From the NCBI GenBank assembly GCA_018466975.1, contig CM031561.1, positions 186,001 through 250,000 on the forward strand: 64,000 nucleotides of DNA, given 5' to 3'. Under the pieces are notes generated by a model. That model saw nothing but the letters and a program-made list of their open reading frames with translations, made no database searches and had not been told where the DNA came from. Source of the DNA: Sparassis latifolia. Lineage: Eukaryota > Basidiomycota > Agaricomycetes > Polyporales > Sparassidaceae. A program made the translations under genes and the position numbers. This document shows, piece after piece, positions 50,901-61,582 of the stretch (positions are counted from its first letter, which is position 1; each line of letters begins with the position of its first letter).

Positions 50901-52106
50901 AGAAAACATCCTCCCGCAAAACTCTGAAATGAGGTTCATGAGTAGCTAGTGAGAGCATGATCAGATCCGCGTCCTGAAACATACGTCAGATAAAATTCGA
51001 ACTTGTTCTGGCGTAAACCTCACCAATCCATATATCACATGGCGAGTATTGGGATCGTGCCCAGGATTTGACCGTTGACGTCTGATCCACTCAATAATTT
51101 TATGTTCTCCTTCGCCGGGAACGCTTGCGTCGGATATGATTACTTCCATCTAAAAAGAATATAAGCCAGCGTGGTCGTCTGAGTCATGTATAACGCACTT
51201 GTTTCCAACCGGGGTCTGTGCTCATCTTGTATGCTACCCAGTAACGCAAAGATGTTGCAAGAAGATCCATAAAGGGTGTACCAGGAGTGATGGCATTCGA
51301 ATCCCACGGTCTCTTATTCTTTTCTTCATCACTAAGAGTCTTCCCCATAGCTTTATTGAATGGAGATGGTGTCAGCTTGTGGGCTTCGTCAAGAAACAGG
51401 AGGGAATGTACCTTCCCACATGGCGACGGCTTCCTTCCGAGCCTCCTCTTTTTCTTTTGCTTCCTGCGCAGAACGGAATCGTCTGGACCGTTGCTGGTTC
51501 ATCTTAGCGCGAGGAGCAACACCATCTTTTAGATCTCTTCAGCTATGTCCTCAAAGATCTGACGCTCCATGCTTACCTATAGCCATGAACAACAACCGAC
51601 GAGGCCGAATCATGTTGACGACGCGCTCGGTGTACTTGAAAATTTCCACCATCATTTCCTCTTCAGTTTCCGGAGCAGGCTAAAATATAGAACAAGTAAA
51701 TCGCCGTTGGCACTTGAGTAGTGTTACTCTCACCTTGCCCTCCGGGTGCGTACAGGGATGGACCTGCGATATGATCATGAGCGGTCAACGCAACTCTAGC
51801 ATCGAGGTAACACTCACAATACCATTCATGTCCAGATACAAGTTGTCAAACTCCATGCCGTTCGGATTAGGGTGCGAAATGTCCACGGGGATCGCAATTT
51901 CATTGCCTTCGGCATCCGGTACTTTCACCTCTTCCTCCTCGACTACAGGCAATACTGAAGAGAGGTTAAGCAAAAGGCTGCATAGCAATCAAATGGCCGC
52001 TCACCAATTTTAGGGTACTTTTTGCTAAGCCAGCGAAACAGTGCCGGGACACCCTGCAACACAAGTGAGTGGTCTGAGACACGGCTGATAGGCTGCAACT
52101 CACCAT
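47966..52106 (-). CDS. RAT1: 5'-3' exoribonuclease Rat1/Xrn2
   Basis: Rat1 is the nuclear 5'-3' exoribonuclease that trims rRNA and snoRNA and drives torpedo termination by RNA polymerase II. The ATG at 52106 is directly followed by an intron (ATG|gtgagt...gcag|GGTGTC), giving [21 protein letters not shown]-domain motifs follow: [50 protein letters not shown], and [16 protein letters not shown]. The Rat1-type zinc knuckle [14 protein letters not shown] comes next, then [20 protein letters not shown]. An acidic linker rich in Asp/Glu follows ([20 protein letters not shown]). The C-terminal domain has [20 protein letters not shown] and [14 protein letters not shown]. The tail is RG/GY-rich and ends [10 protein letters not shown] at 47966. 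About 14 exons, close to 1,000 residues. Confidence 0.95.
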
Positions 52107-52404
52107 GTGTGCAGTACGATGGGGTTGTTAAATGAGGTAGAGTGTAGAGTGGAACGACGTGAGAGACACGGGTGGTATAAGTGTAAACCGCGGCGCTGGT
52201 CGCTTTGTGGCCGACGCGCTCGATGGCTGCTCGAGAGTGCTGACGTAATGGATCTTGGTCACGCGGAGGATACCCATATACGGAAATTGAAGTTATCCCT
52301 CTAGGGATCCTTCGACCTGCCGTGACTCGACTCGGCAAAGTACAGTCCTTCAGCATAACACTCTTCCCGTTTACTCTCGTTTCAATTGTTTAACAAACCA
52401 CGGT

Positions 52405-54050
52405 ATGGCACCAGCACCACTGCTAGATGTGCAGGTCCAGCCTCCGAACGGAGAGTCCTCCACTCCCCAGTCGAAGTCCCAGAAAGCCACGACCAAGGCT
52501 GAACGGCGCGCATTGCAGGAAAAGCAAAGAGCTGCCAAAGCGGTTAAGGCTGCAGCGGTACCTAATGGCGTAAACGGGAAGCAAGGAAACAAAACTCCTC
52601 TACCTTCATCCTCCAACTCACCTGCTCCGAAGAAGGCAGTGAAGACGGAGACTCCACTCAAGCCTGCATTCGCCGCGATGAACAAGGGCGCGAAGGATGC
52701 AAAACTCGGGACTGTTTCTTCTGTAGATGCAGTCGTTGATAGGGCCCGTGGCTTGCGTATATTTTCACATTTTGGGCTGCCGAAACCTGTGAGCGTGGGC
52801 AAGGGGGATATCCATCCCACAATTGTACGACTCGCCTTACTATTCTCAAATTTCAAAATAGTGGGTGCAAACGCTCGCTGTATTGCTACCCTCACTGCAT
52901 TTAAAACGGTGCGCGCAACAAGTTAAGCTTTGTAGACATTACTGACTTAACACTAGGTAATCCAAGACTATGTCACACCGCCCAACAACACCCTTTCTCG
53001 CCATCTCATGACACATTTGTCTCCTCAAATCAGCCATCTTGTAGCTGCCAGACCCATGTCCGTGACGATGGGCAATGCAATTCGTCAGCTCAAGTTGGAG
53101 ATCAGCGGGTCGGACATAGACCTCCCGGAACAAGATGTTCGTGTGTCATCCGATAGTAATTCGTTTATAATGCTAACCTGTAGTACGTATACCTCAGGCG
53201 AAAGACGCCCTTTGCCAGAAAATTGACAATTACATCCGTGATCGAATTATTATTGCAGATCAAGTAATCCAAGAAACTGCGGGCAACAAAATCAAAGATG
53301 GAGATATCATCCTGACGTACGCAAGGTTAGACTTGTGGGAGATTCACACAGTCTGCACGACTCACAGAACGCTCAGATCCTCAGTCGTTGAGAAGGTTCT
53401 GCTGGGAGCACATTCCGAGGGTCGCAACTTTTCTGTGATTGTTGTCGACTCAAGACCAATGTTGGAAGGTCAGTGTGACCAGAAATTACATGCTAGTCAG
53501 TATCTAACATGGGCTCAGGCAAGCGACTATTGTCCGTCTTGTCTTCTGCAGGCGTACACTGCTCGTATCTTCTGCTTCCCGCTCTCGGTTCTGTCATCAC
53601 TGAGGTCTCCACCGTGCTCGTTGGGGCACATTCGATACATTCGAATGGTGCCTTGTTCTCTCGAGCTGGGACTGCTCTCATAGCCATGATGGCCAAACAG
53701 CACTCAGTCCCCGTCGTGGTGTGTTGCGAGACATACAAGTTTTCGGAGGGTATCCAGTTGGATAGTTTCACTAAAAATGAATTAGGTAGGCCCAAACTGT
53801 CATCGGCGTATGGTGGAACGAAGGCTGAATTATCCATGCTGCAGCTCCGCTCGGAGATCTGTTCTCTTCGTTTCCTCTGACGAAGCCTCGGGATGCGTTG
53901 GCTCTCCAGAATCAGCCTAATCTTGAGATCCTGAACCCGCTTTATGATCTCACTCCCCCAACTTGCATTACCGCTGTCGTCACGGAAGTCGGTGTTATTC
54001 CCCCGAATTCTATGAGCTCCATTCCTCTTGCTCTCGGCAGACTTCTTTGA
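52405..54050 (+). CDS. GCD2: Translation initiation factor eIF2B subunit delta (Gcd2)
   Basis: Gcd2 is a regulatory subunit of the guanine-nucleotide exchange factor eIF2B, which senses phosphorylated eIF2. The start at 52405 (MAPAPLLDVQVQPPNGESST) opens a Lys/Ala/Pro-rich region with ERRALQEKQRAAKA, as in fungal Gcd2. The eIF2B alpha/beta/delta fold follows: GDIHPTIVRLALLFSNFKIV, VIQDYVTPPNNTLSRHLMTH, KIDNYIRDRIIIADQVIQET, and FSVIVVDSRPMLEG. It ends with GSVITEVSTVLVGAHSIHSN, VPVVVCCETYKFSEGIQLDS, and NPLYDLTPPTCITAVVTEVG. The C-terminus PPNSMSSIPLALGRLL ends at 54050. About eight exons. It is divergent from RAT1, 298 bp between the starts. Confidence 0.94.
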
Positions 54051-54390
54051 TTCTTTCTTGTCGTATGTATTTGCTACTCTATTGTTGCATTCGCTTTCGT
54101 TGGTCGGTATTCTCTCGCATGCTATCATATAGTCCAGTAATTGAAATTGTCGTGGCACTCTAGTCTGTATGCTAACATTGTAGCAGAGCTAAGCAGAACT
54201 TCACCGAGATTGCATCTGTATTTCCGTTGTAGTAACCATCGTCTTTGACTCTTTGTTCAATCTCCTGCAGAGAAGTGGAAATCAAAAGTCATAGTTGAAA
54301 TTAGCAGTCCATTTGTATGTGTATTGAAGTTCTGGGGCGGAAGACTATCCACACGTTACGACCGTGATACGACTGGCTATCAGCTCTATG

Positions 54391-55128
54391 TTATCGCGAC
54401 TGTGTCTTGGAATCCCCTTCCACCATCTGCTTCTCTATCCACTCAAAAGCGTAATCAGTAGCGTGCTCCACGGGTTTGTCGAAAAGGTAAGGAAGGATGG
54501 GTACGATAGCAAGACCGGTAGCAGTCGGCCCCCATGCCTTAACGCGCGGACTTCGGGTATTCACGAACATTTTCTTGGCCTGCTTGACGGCGGTATGGAT
54601 TGTAAAAGCGGGAAGAGCCCTTGAATAAAGGTGATCAGCTGAATGTCATATTGACAGTTCAGAAACCTACATCGAGGCTATGGACTGAAACACTGCGCGT
54701 TTAACGGCGACCATCCCAATTCGAGTTGGCTCGGAGAAGTGCGCAGCTTCTAACGGAGATGGACCCTTTCGGTGAGCTTTGTATGATTCGTAGCTCACAT
54801 CACTGAAGGTACAGCATTAAATTTAGACCCAAAAGTTTGAATATGAGAAACACAGACCCCGCAAGATATAACCAAGAGATGCCGTATGCAGCACTAACAA
54901 CAACTGGAGGAACGACTGGACGGAAAGCCTCTCCGACATCACTAGTCTGTTGTCAATCTATCGCTGAACAGTAGATAGCCGGATGATGGTGCATACATAG
55001 GCAATGTAACGATGTCCAGCACGCACGGCTGTTCTCAACCGTGCAGCATATGCCATGTAACGGAGTTCGGTATCGGTTGTATCGACATCGCGGTCCGCAA
55101 GCGCATCAATCTTCGAAGTGGACGACAT
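54391..55128 (-). CDS. Mitochondrial fission process protein 1 (MTP18/MTFP1 family)
   Basis: The start at 55128 (MSSTSKIDALADRDVDTTDT) is followed by ELRYMAYAARLRTAVRAGHR and YIAYTSDVGEAFRPVVPPVV, which match the N-terminal half of MTFP1 family proteins. Then VVSAAYGISWLYLAG, DVSYESYKAHRKGPSPLEAA and a Phe-rich stretch ending ALPAFTIHTAVKQAKKMFVN. The C-terminal part RVKAWGPTATGLAIVPILPY then LFDKPVEHATDYAFEWIEKQ is the family's most conserved block. The stop at 54391 follows GDSKTQSR. Members are inner-membrane proteins affecting mitochondrial fission in animals; the fungal role is less clear. About four exons, around 200 residues. Divergent from the forkhead gene by 218 bp. Confidence 0.87.
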
Positions 55129-55346
55129 GAGAATGAGTGGAAGGACGTGCGGAGAGGCGAAAATTAGGAAGCAGAAATATTTGACTAGGACTTGTTCGCG
55201 AGCATGACGAGGTTGAGCGGCTTGTGGCCCGCTGCCAAAATTGGGCGGGTGTGCCGGAATGTGCCGGTAGCCGGGAGTCCAAAGAGTGACTCCGCCACGC
55301 GTCCACCGTCCTCGACGTCTTCGGACACACCGTGACCCAGTTCGAC

Positions 55347-57460
55347 ATGACCACCAACCTCACAGACTATCTTCAGGACTCTCTCGTCGGCGAGCCCGCC
55401 CCTCAGAAGATTTCCGCCTACTACAGTCTGGTGTTTCCCACTTTCACCTATTATCTCCAGACGCTCAACGTTACCATCGGTCGTCGATGCATCCCCTGTT
55501 CTTCCGCATCTTCTTCAGACAATCCTCAGGTAGACGTCGACCTTGGTCCTCTGAAGAGTGTATCACGCCTCCATGCCAAGATTGAATACGAAGAGGAGGA
55601 GGAACGCTTTGTACTTGTCGTTATTGGCAGGAATGGTGCATGGGTTGATGGGGTCTGGTCTGGGAGCGGGAGCAAGGTTCCCCTGGGCGAGAGGTATGTG
55701 AAGTGTTCGTACTTTGCCAACACTGAACGCATCATTAATCTCGGCGTGAAGATCACAAATACAGATTGCATCGCGGACATTCCATTTCGTGCTCCCACCT
55801 CCTCCCGCTCCCGAGGATTCCCCATCTCCAAGCTCTCAGTCCTCAGTTGAGAACCGTCCGCGCTCTCCGTCTGTGGATATAGTCGACGTCACCTCGATTT
55901 CGCCTCCTTCATCGCTTCCGTCCTGTTCGCCTCCACCTGCTGTCGTCCTGCCTGCCCCTCCGAAGATACCACCACGAGCTGGGACTCAGCTACCCAACTC
56001 AAACACTATTAGGCACAAATCCAATACGAAGAAACGCAAGAAGTCGGATCCTCAAAATTCTCTCCCCCTTCCGCCAGAAGTGATCCCTCCGAAACCGCAG
56101 CTCACATATGCCCAATTATGCTACCGCGCCATCAAGGCCCTTGGAGGGAAGGGTTCGCTTCAGGATATATGTCATTGGATCAAGGAGACGTATGAGTGGT
56201 ATAAATATTGCGGGAAGGACTGGGAGGTGAGTCTCGGTAAATTTATCATAGGGCTCGACCGGCTCATTGCTTGATCTCAAGAGCTCCGTTCGGCACAACT
56301 TGTCGTCGAATCCAGGTTTCAAGAAACTGTTAAGATCGAAGGATGAGAAAGGCAAAGGTGCTTTATGGGTGATTGACGAAGCTTTTGAACACACGTTCGA
56401 GGAGCTGGACGCCAAGAGGCAAGCTGCGGCTGCCTTGGCTGCTTCTGGCGGCGTCGATGGAAAGGCGATTGGCAAGAGAGGCAAGGTCGTGATTCCACTG
56501 GAACCTCCGTTCAAGAGAAGCGTCAAGGGAGATTTGAAAGGAATGCCCCTTCCGCCACCATTGACTTCGACTCCCCTCACCTTGAAGACGAACTCTCACT
56601 CTCCAGCTAATACAGCGCCTCCATCCACTTCAGACACACCCCCGATTACACTCGCTTCCTCCGATTCCACGGTGAAGCTTGAGACCCCCGCACTCCACAT
56701 TCCTGCATCGCAGGGGTTATCATCCTCGTCCACTGCGTCCATCGTTACTCCCTCTCCAGGCCTGAATAACGCGACTGCGGTAACTCCCGAAGAGTCTGCG
56801 TCCACACGGCCATCTGCGACACCCTTCCCTGCGATACCTGCCTCTGTCCGTATCCCTATAATAATTGGCCCAGTCCCAGCCTCTTCGCCTCCTCAAAGCT
56901 CCGACCCCGCCTCGTCCACTCCGAAGCCAATTGTTCTTCATGACAATACTCTCATCCTCAATCCCGAAATTTTTTCGCATCTCACTCCGGAGCACCTGAA
57001 AGATTTAGAGGGGCTTGGTGCGCAGAAAGCTCTTGAGATCCTGCAGAGTTACATCGTCAGGTATTACAAGGAGAAACTGAAAGCGGAAGGTGGGAGGGGT
57101 CGAGGCAGAGGAAGACCGAGGAGAGGAAGAGGAGCTGCGGGAGGTAGGGGTTCTACGTCAGCGGGCGCACACCCTCGAACAGATGCTCCTACTGCAGGCC
57201 CCTTCGCCCCAGCACCCCTCCTACCTCCAGCTGTGGAACCACTACCGATGACGGCAATGGCACATGAGACGCCCGCACATCCCAATAGCGATGTTGCATT
57301 CATTCGTACGACACCGACATCGGACGTACTTTGGCAGGCCGTTGATGCAGCACCATCTCCCATCGTTGTGATAGACGACGATCCTGCGGAAGAAGAAGGT
57401 CCGGCCATGAAGAGGAGACGCCTGGAGAATGGGATGAGCGTGTCCACATCCGCCACATAG
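55347..57460 (+). CDS. FHA and forkhead domain transcription factor, Fhl1-like
   Basis: The start at 55347 (MTTNLTDYLQDSLVGEPAPQ) leads into an FHA domain: ISAYYSLVFPTFTYYLQTLN, VTIGRR, VDLGPLKSVSRLHAKIEYEE, VVIGRNGAWVDGVW and RIQIASRTFHFVLP. A Pro/Ser-rich linker with KKRKK follows. The winged-helix forkhead domain reads PQLTYAQLCYRAIKALGGKG, SLQDICHWIKETYEWYKYCG, KDWE|SSVRHNLSSNPGFKKL and KGKGALWVIDEAFEHTFEEL. The remaining 300 residues are low-complexity, with an RGRGRGRPRRGRG AT-hook-like or RGG stretch and KRRRLENG near the end. FHA then forkhead in this order is the Fhl1/Fkh architecture. The exact spacing suggests Fhl1, the ribosomal-protein gene regulator, but Fkh1/2 cannot be excluded. 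Two or three introns. Confidence 0.88.
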
Positions 57461-57796
57461 CAGGAGTACGTATACCCGGCATGTTTTCTTTCGCGTACAC
57501 GGTGTCGCGTTCTTCAGCTGCCTTGTCATGACGTTCGAGAGGATTTATCATAGAGGTTCCTTGTATTCTTATTCTTGGGCAGGCAGGTCTTCTCCGTAAT
57601 GGCGCCTCTTTCTTGCCGCTCATGCCCAGGTGGTCCGGGATGTTCTGCGCGATACCTTACATACTACATACTCTAGTTTGCAATGTTATTCTGTCAAAGA
57701 ACGCACTCATGCTCATAGAGCATATGTCATATTGCGGGCATAACAGAAGAGCATAATGCATAGTTGTAGGCGTCAAATTCGGGCGTCCCACAGCCT

Positions 57797-58980
57797 TCAG
57801 CGTCTCGCCATAGCAGCCGCCTTATAAACCTCTTCCACTGCCACGTCCCACGCCAGACCACTTGCCTTTGCAGCATTTTCGCCAGTACCATTCAATTCCT
57901 TCCGCTCTCTCTACTAGCTTCAATTCTTTCTCGTTCCAAGTGGCGTATGGCTTGCATTTCGCAAGGTGTTGGATCGCTTTACCAATACCCGAGTTCTAGA
58001 GAGTCGACAGCTCATCAGTCGTACCACAAGATCTAGGTGTGTTCTTACCTTTACAGTGTCGCGGGAGAGGTTGTGCTTGGCCTCGTCAACATCATTCAGG
58101 ATTTGGCTGATCTTCGAAGGGTCAAGGGGGGGATGAACACCATTGGTCTTGGCTGCTATTTTCACCTGACGGACGAAGACAATGATTTTCTCCGCCCATC
58201 CCGCTGCGTGCCGTGCGCCTGGTCCACCTTGAATGGGCTTTGCTTTGGAGGGTGTACCACCCTTTCTCGGCCATTTCGTTGAGGTCTTGTCCAAAGGCAC
58301 AGGTTCCGCCACATTCATACTTCGATTCGCTGCACCTAAGATTTCCTTGGCCATGCCGTCTCTGGCTCCGACATTCTCTACTGCATGGGTTTTAGTGGCA
58401 ATCACCACCTGCTTTGCAGTGTGAACTGTCCCCACACCTGCTGTTTGCTCAGGTTTCTCCCCAAACAATTCATGCCATAATTCCTGCCTGCCAGCTTGTA
58501 CATCATGCCCCTCTTCATTGTTATCCTGGCCCTCCTGACTGTCAACTTCTGGCTGTCCACAAATTGGCATGGGTGCTGCCTGAATTCTATCTTCATGAAC
58601 ATTTGTTGAATGGGATGATGAGGGCTGAACAATATTTGCATGTGCAACAGCTGATGCTTCAGTGCTGGTGGGGATGGTGTGATGGGATGATGAGGGGTGT
58701 ATGGCTGAAGAAGAAATGCAAGGATATTTGCATGTGCAACAGCTGATGCTTCAGAACAATATTCCGCTGGTGCTGCCTGAGAGAAAGTATGCATATTTGA
58801 ATGTGAGCTACTAGCAGTGAAATGTGCATTTGTGGGACACATACCATGATTGGTCTGTGTAGTATTGGTTGTGGTGTTGAATTCAACAGGTTTGCTGAGA
58901 GCAAATACTGATTCTTGTCTTAGACGAGAATCAGAACCACTTTCTGAAATTGTAATGCTGGTCTGACATAGATCAGACAT
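57797..58980 (-). pseudogene. Orphan gene of unknown family, frame-broken
   Basis: A readable minus-strand sequence can be followed from MSDLCQTSITISESGSDSRL at 58980 to a stop at 57797. Middle parts read IQAAPMPICGQPEVDSQEGQ, GWAEKIIVFVRQVKIAAKTN and SKISQILNDVDEAKHNLSRD. After an intron comes NSGIGKAIQHLAKCKPYATW, then KELNGTGENAAKASGLAWDV ending AAAMARR. Two frame breaks are needed. One comes from a 92 bp internal duplication near 58.65-58.75 kb, the other is near 57.9 kb. I recognise no family. It may be a lineage-specific gene or the cargo of a transposon. Confidence 0.4.
58632..58755 (-). repeat. Direct duplication inside the orphan gene
   Basis: The 31-mer beginning ATATTTGCATGTGCAACAGC recurs 92 bp downstream (58632 and 58724). 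Flanking words (GGGATGATGAGGG) are also repeated, so a segment of about 92 bp was duplicated imperfectly. Because 92 is not a multiple of three, the copies are read in different frames. Confidence 0.7.
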
Positions 58981-61582
58981 CTCTTCATCTGCTAATCTAG
59001 CAATCAATTCACTGAAGAAATGAATGATACTATGAGTGATGACACTTGAAGTACATGTGTAAACAAACTTACAGGCAGATAATGTTCTCAATTGACAAAA
59101 TCTGAACACTGATAGGATTTGATGATGGTAAGAGAAAAGGAGGACACTCACGTGACAGTGGGTATATATCTTTGTGCTGACTAAGCATGTGACTTAACAT
59201 CACTGGCATGATAAGCAAGATTATATGATTCAATGTCAGCAGAACAGAAGTGTGTCAGCCTGATAAGTTTTCACCTATTTATAGTTGCCTACATTTACAC
59301 AGCTAAGTTGCAAAATGTGTTGTATAATTGTCTAATTTCAGTCACAAACAAAAAGCAACCTTTAGAACATCCTGAGACATGGTGACTTAAATGGGGACCT
59401 AAATGATTGGACATCACCAAGATAGGCACCCATGGAGATGTTGAACAGGTGCGACAGAGTTCACACTACACAGGTGTCCTGGACACTTTTTTCAGCCGGC
59501 GATTTTTATGTACATGTACAGCAGTGCTATAGCATACAAATGAGCATTTTTGAATTTTTGAGGACACAGGAGGCCCGGGATTTGAGTGGATGTGTTGCTC
59601 CCAGCCAAATTACCTAAAGATACTCATCTAGGCGAGTACATAGCAGTTCTCAGGTGAAATTGGCATGTCCCATGAAGAATATCACAACTTATTTTTCATG
59701 GGACATGCAGTTTTTGGCTGGCGGCCCAGTGGGCTGCATGTCCCATGTCGATTTGATCCTGAGGCTTCATGGGACACACAGCCTGATATGGAAGGTCTCT
59801 GGAAACATATCAGATCTATTCACCTAGCGACGCGAGGGAGTGCCCAATGAACATGGGCGCGGCTCGTGCTGCCCATCGGCTAGATGATGCGCACACTCCG
59901 GCCATCAATTCTGTTGCTCCGCCTCTGCTGCTCACCGCAGGGTGTGCTCGACGGCCCCCCGCCCGCCAACAGCGAGCGTGCACCAGGGCGCGTGTCCCAG
60001 GACATGCATTACATAAGCGATAAGCCCCGATCGGGCTGGGCTTGCATGTCCCATGGCTACAACACCTGTCTCATGGCTAGGAAGCTGAATGTAGGACAAT
60101 GACAACAAATGTAAGCCACACAAGCATGCCCACTATAACACTTCTCCATCTTGTTAACTCAAGTATGTCACATTATCAATGCAAATTCTCTTTTCTCCCT
60201 CATCCTCACTCATCCTTGCTGTCTTGCTCCTAAAAACTGTAGTATTCATGCCCATGATGATGCCACTCACCAACAATACTCATGATTTCATCATGTGGCT
60301 GTGACACAACCCACAGACAACTTGAAAGACATAACAACTATGATCACTGGACATGACATGAGCCAATACATGGCCAGCCTTAGGCAAATTCGTGCTTCGC
60401 ACCTTAAATGCAATCAACGATCCAGACATGCGAAACATTGTCATAAGAGAAAGACGTGGTCATTACGGCATGGAGACGGACCGTTGGCACATGTCCAAAT
60501 GATAAGTGTTGTTGCGGGAAGATATCGTGTCATAGCCAGGTTATATCGCTCGACTCGTGGTACTCGCTGGCACTGCAGCTTATCTGCGCCTCCGAAAGCA
60601 GAATCGCATAAGATGTCACCGCAAAGGAGATCTTCTGACAGCCAAAAAGGGAGCGTCGGCACATCAATATCACCGCTGACGCGGGCCACGCGGCCAGACT
60701 GCTGCGACGGAAAAGATAGGCACTGGCTGAGCGCTGATCCTGAGGCGAGAACGGACGCTGTCGCATGCTTTAAAGTTTCGCACAAGACCATCGTGTACGT
60801 GTAGACTGCGCCGCGGGCACGGGAATGCGGGGAGGACCAGGCGGAGATGCCAGGCGGAGGAATGGAAAGACAACGAGACGGCGCAGGTCGACCTCAGGTG
60901 ATGTCCAACAGGCGAATGCGCAGAGTGACCAGTAAGATGCACGGCGACGACCATGTTCCCGGACATGACGAGACAGAGCCGGTGTGACGAGAGAGACGAG
61001 CGTGCATGCGCTCATTCGCTGGAGAGCAATGTTACCACGAAAGCGAAGCACGATTGTCTTTGTGGGGATAGTTTGGGCCGGAAGAGTCCGCGAGAGTGCT
61101 TCGCGAAGAGCAAACGTGCGTGGGGGCTGACGCAGTCGAGCAATAATGGCGCTGAGCGTGGCAGGAGACGAGCAGGGACCCTGGTGACCACGGGAGCCGC
61201 GAAGAGACAGCGAGGACGGCGGAGTAGCAGAGGCTGGCGGAGGGAGAGGAAAGGAAACGGCTGACTCAGCGGTCTGGCTGTGTGCGTCGACCCACGTGCC
61301 TCAGGAAGAGAGCGTCACTGGGAGGTCGTGAATTTGACGGACGCCCTCTGCAGCTCTCCTCGTTTCAGCAGAGTTCGCAGCGAAACCTGGCCACCGTGCT
61401 GCTGCGTCTGCAGATCTCCGAACAACGGAAAACGTTCCTGTTACAACGTACGACAACAGCCGCTGACTGCCCTTCAGGTATATCTACTCGCCCCCGTTTC
61501 AGCTCGCCCTTTTCCTCTTCCTATTTCTCTCTCACCGTTAAACTGCCACAGCCGACTCACCGTCTAGTATCGGAGCTGTTTT
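58981..61582. other. Gene-poor stretch upstream of KCS1
   Basis: About 2.6 kb without a supported gene. The first part is AT-rich. 59.66-60.06 kb carries repeated inverted CATGTCCCATG words. From 60.3 kb frames up to 169 codons occur on both strands without motifs or plausible splicing. The last few hundred bases should contain the KCS1 promoter and 5' UTR. Confidence 0.45.
59663..59708. repeat. Perfect 14 bp inverted repeat
   Basis: GCATGTCCCATGAA (59663-59676) and TTCATGGGACATGC (59695-59708) are exact reverse complements separated by 18 bases. Further copies of the core follow at 59736-59747, 59765-59775 (inverted) and 60044-60055. Confidence 0.75.
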
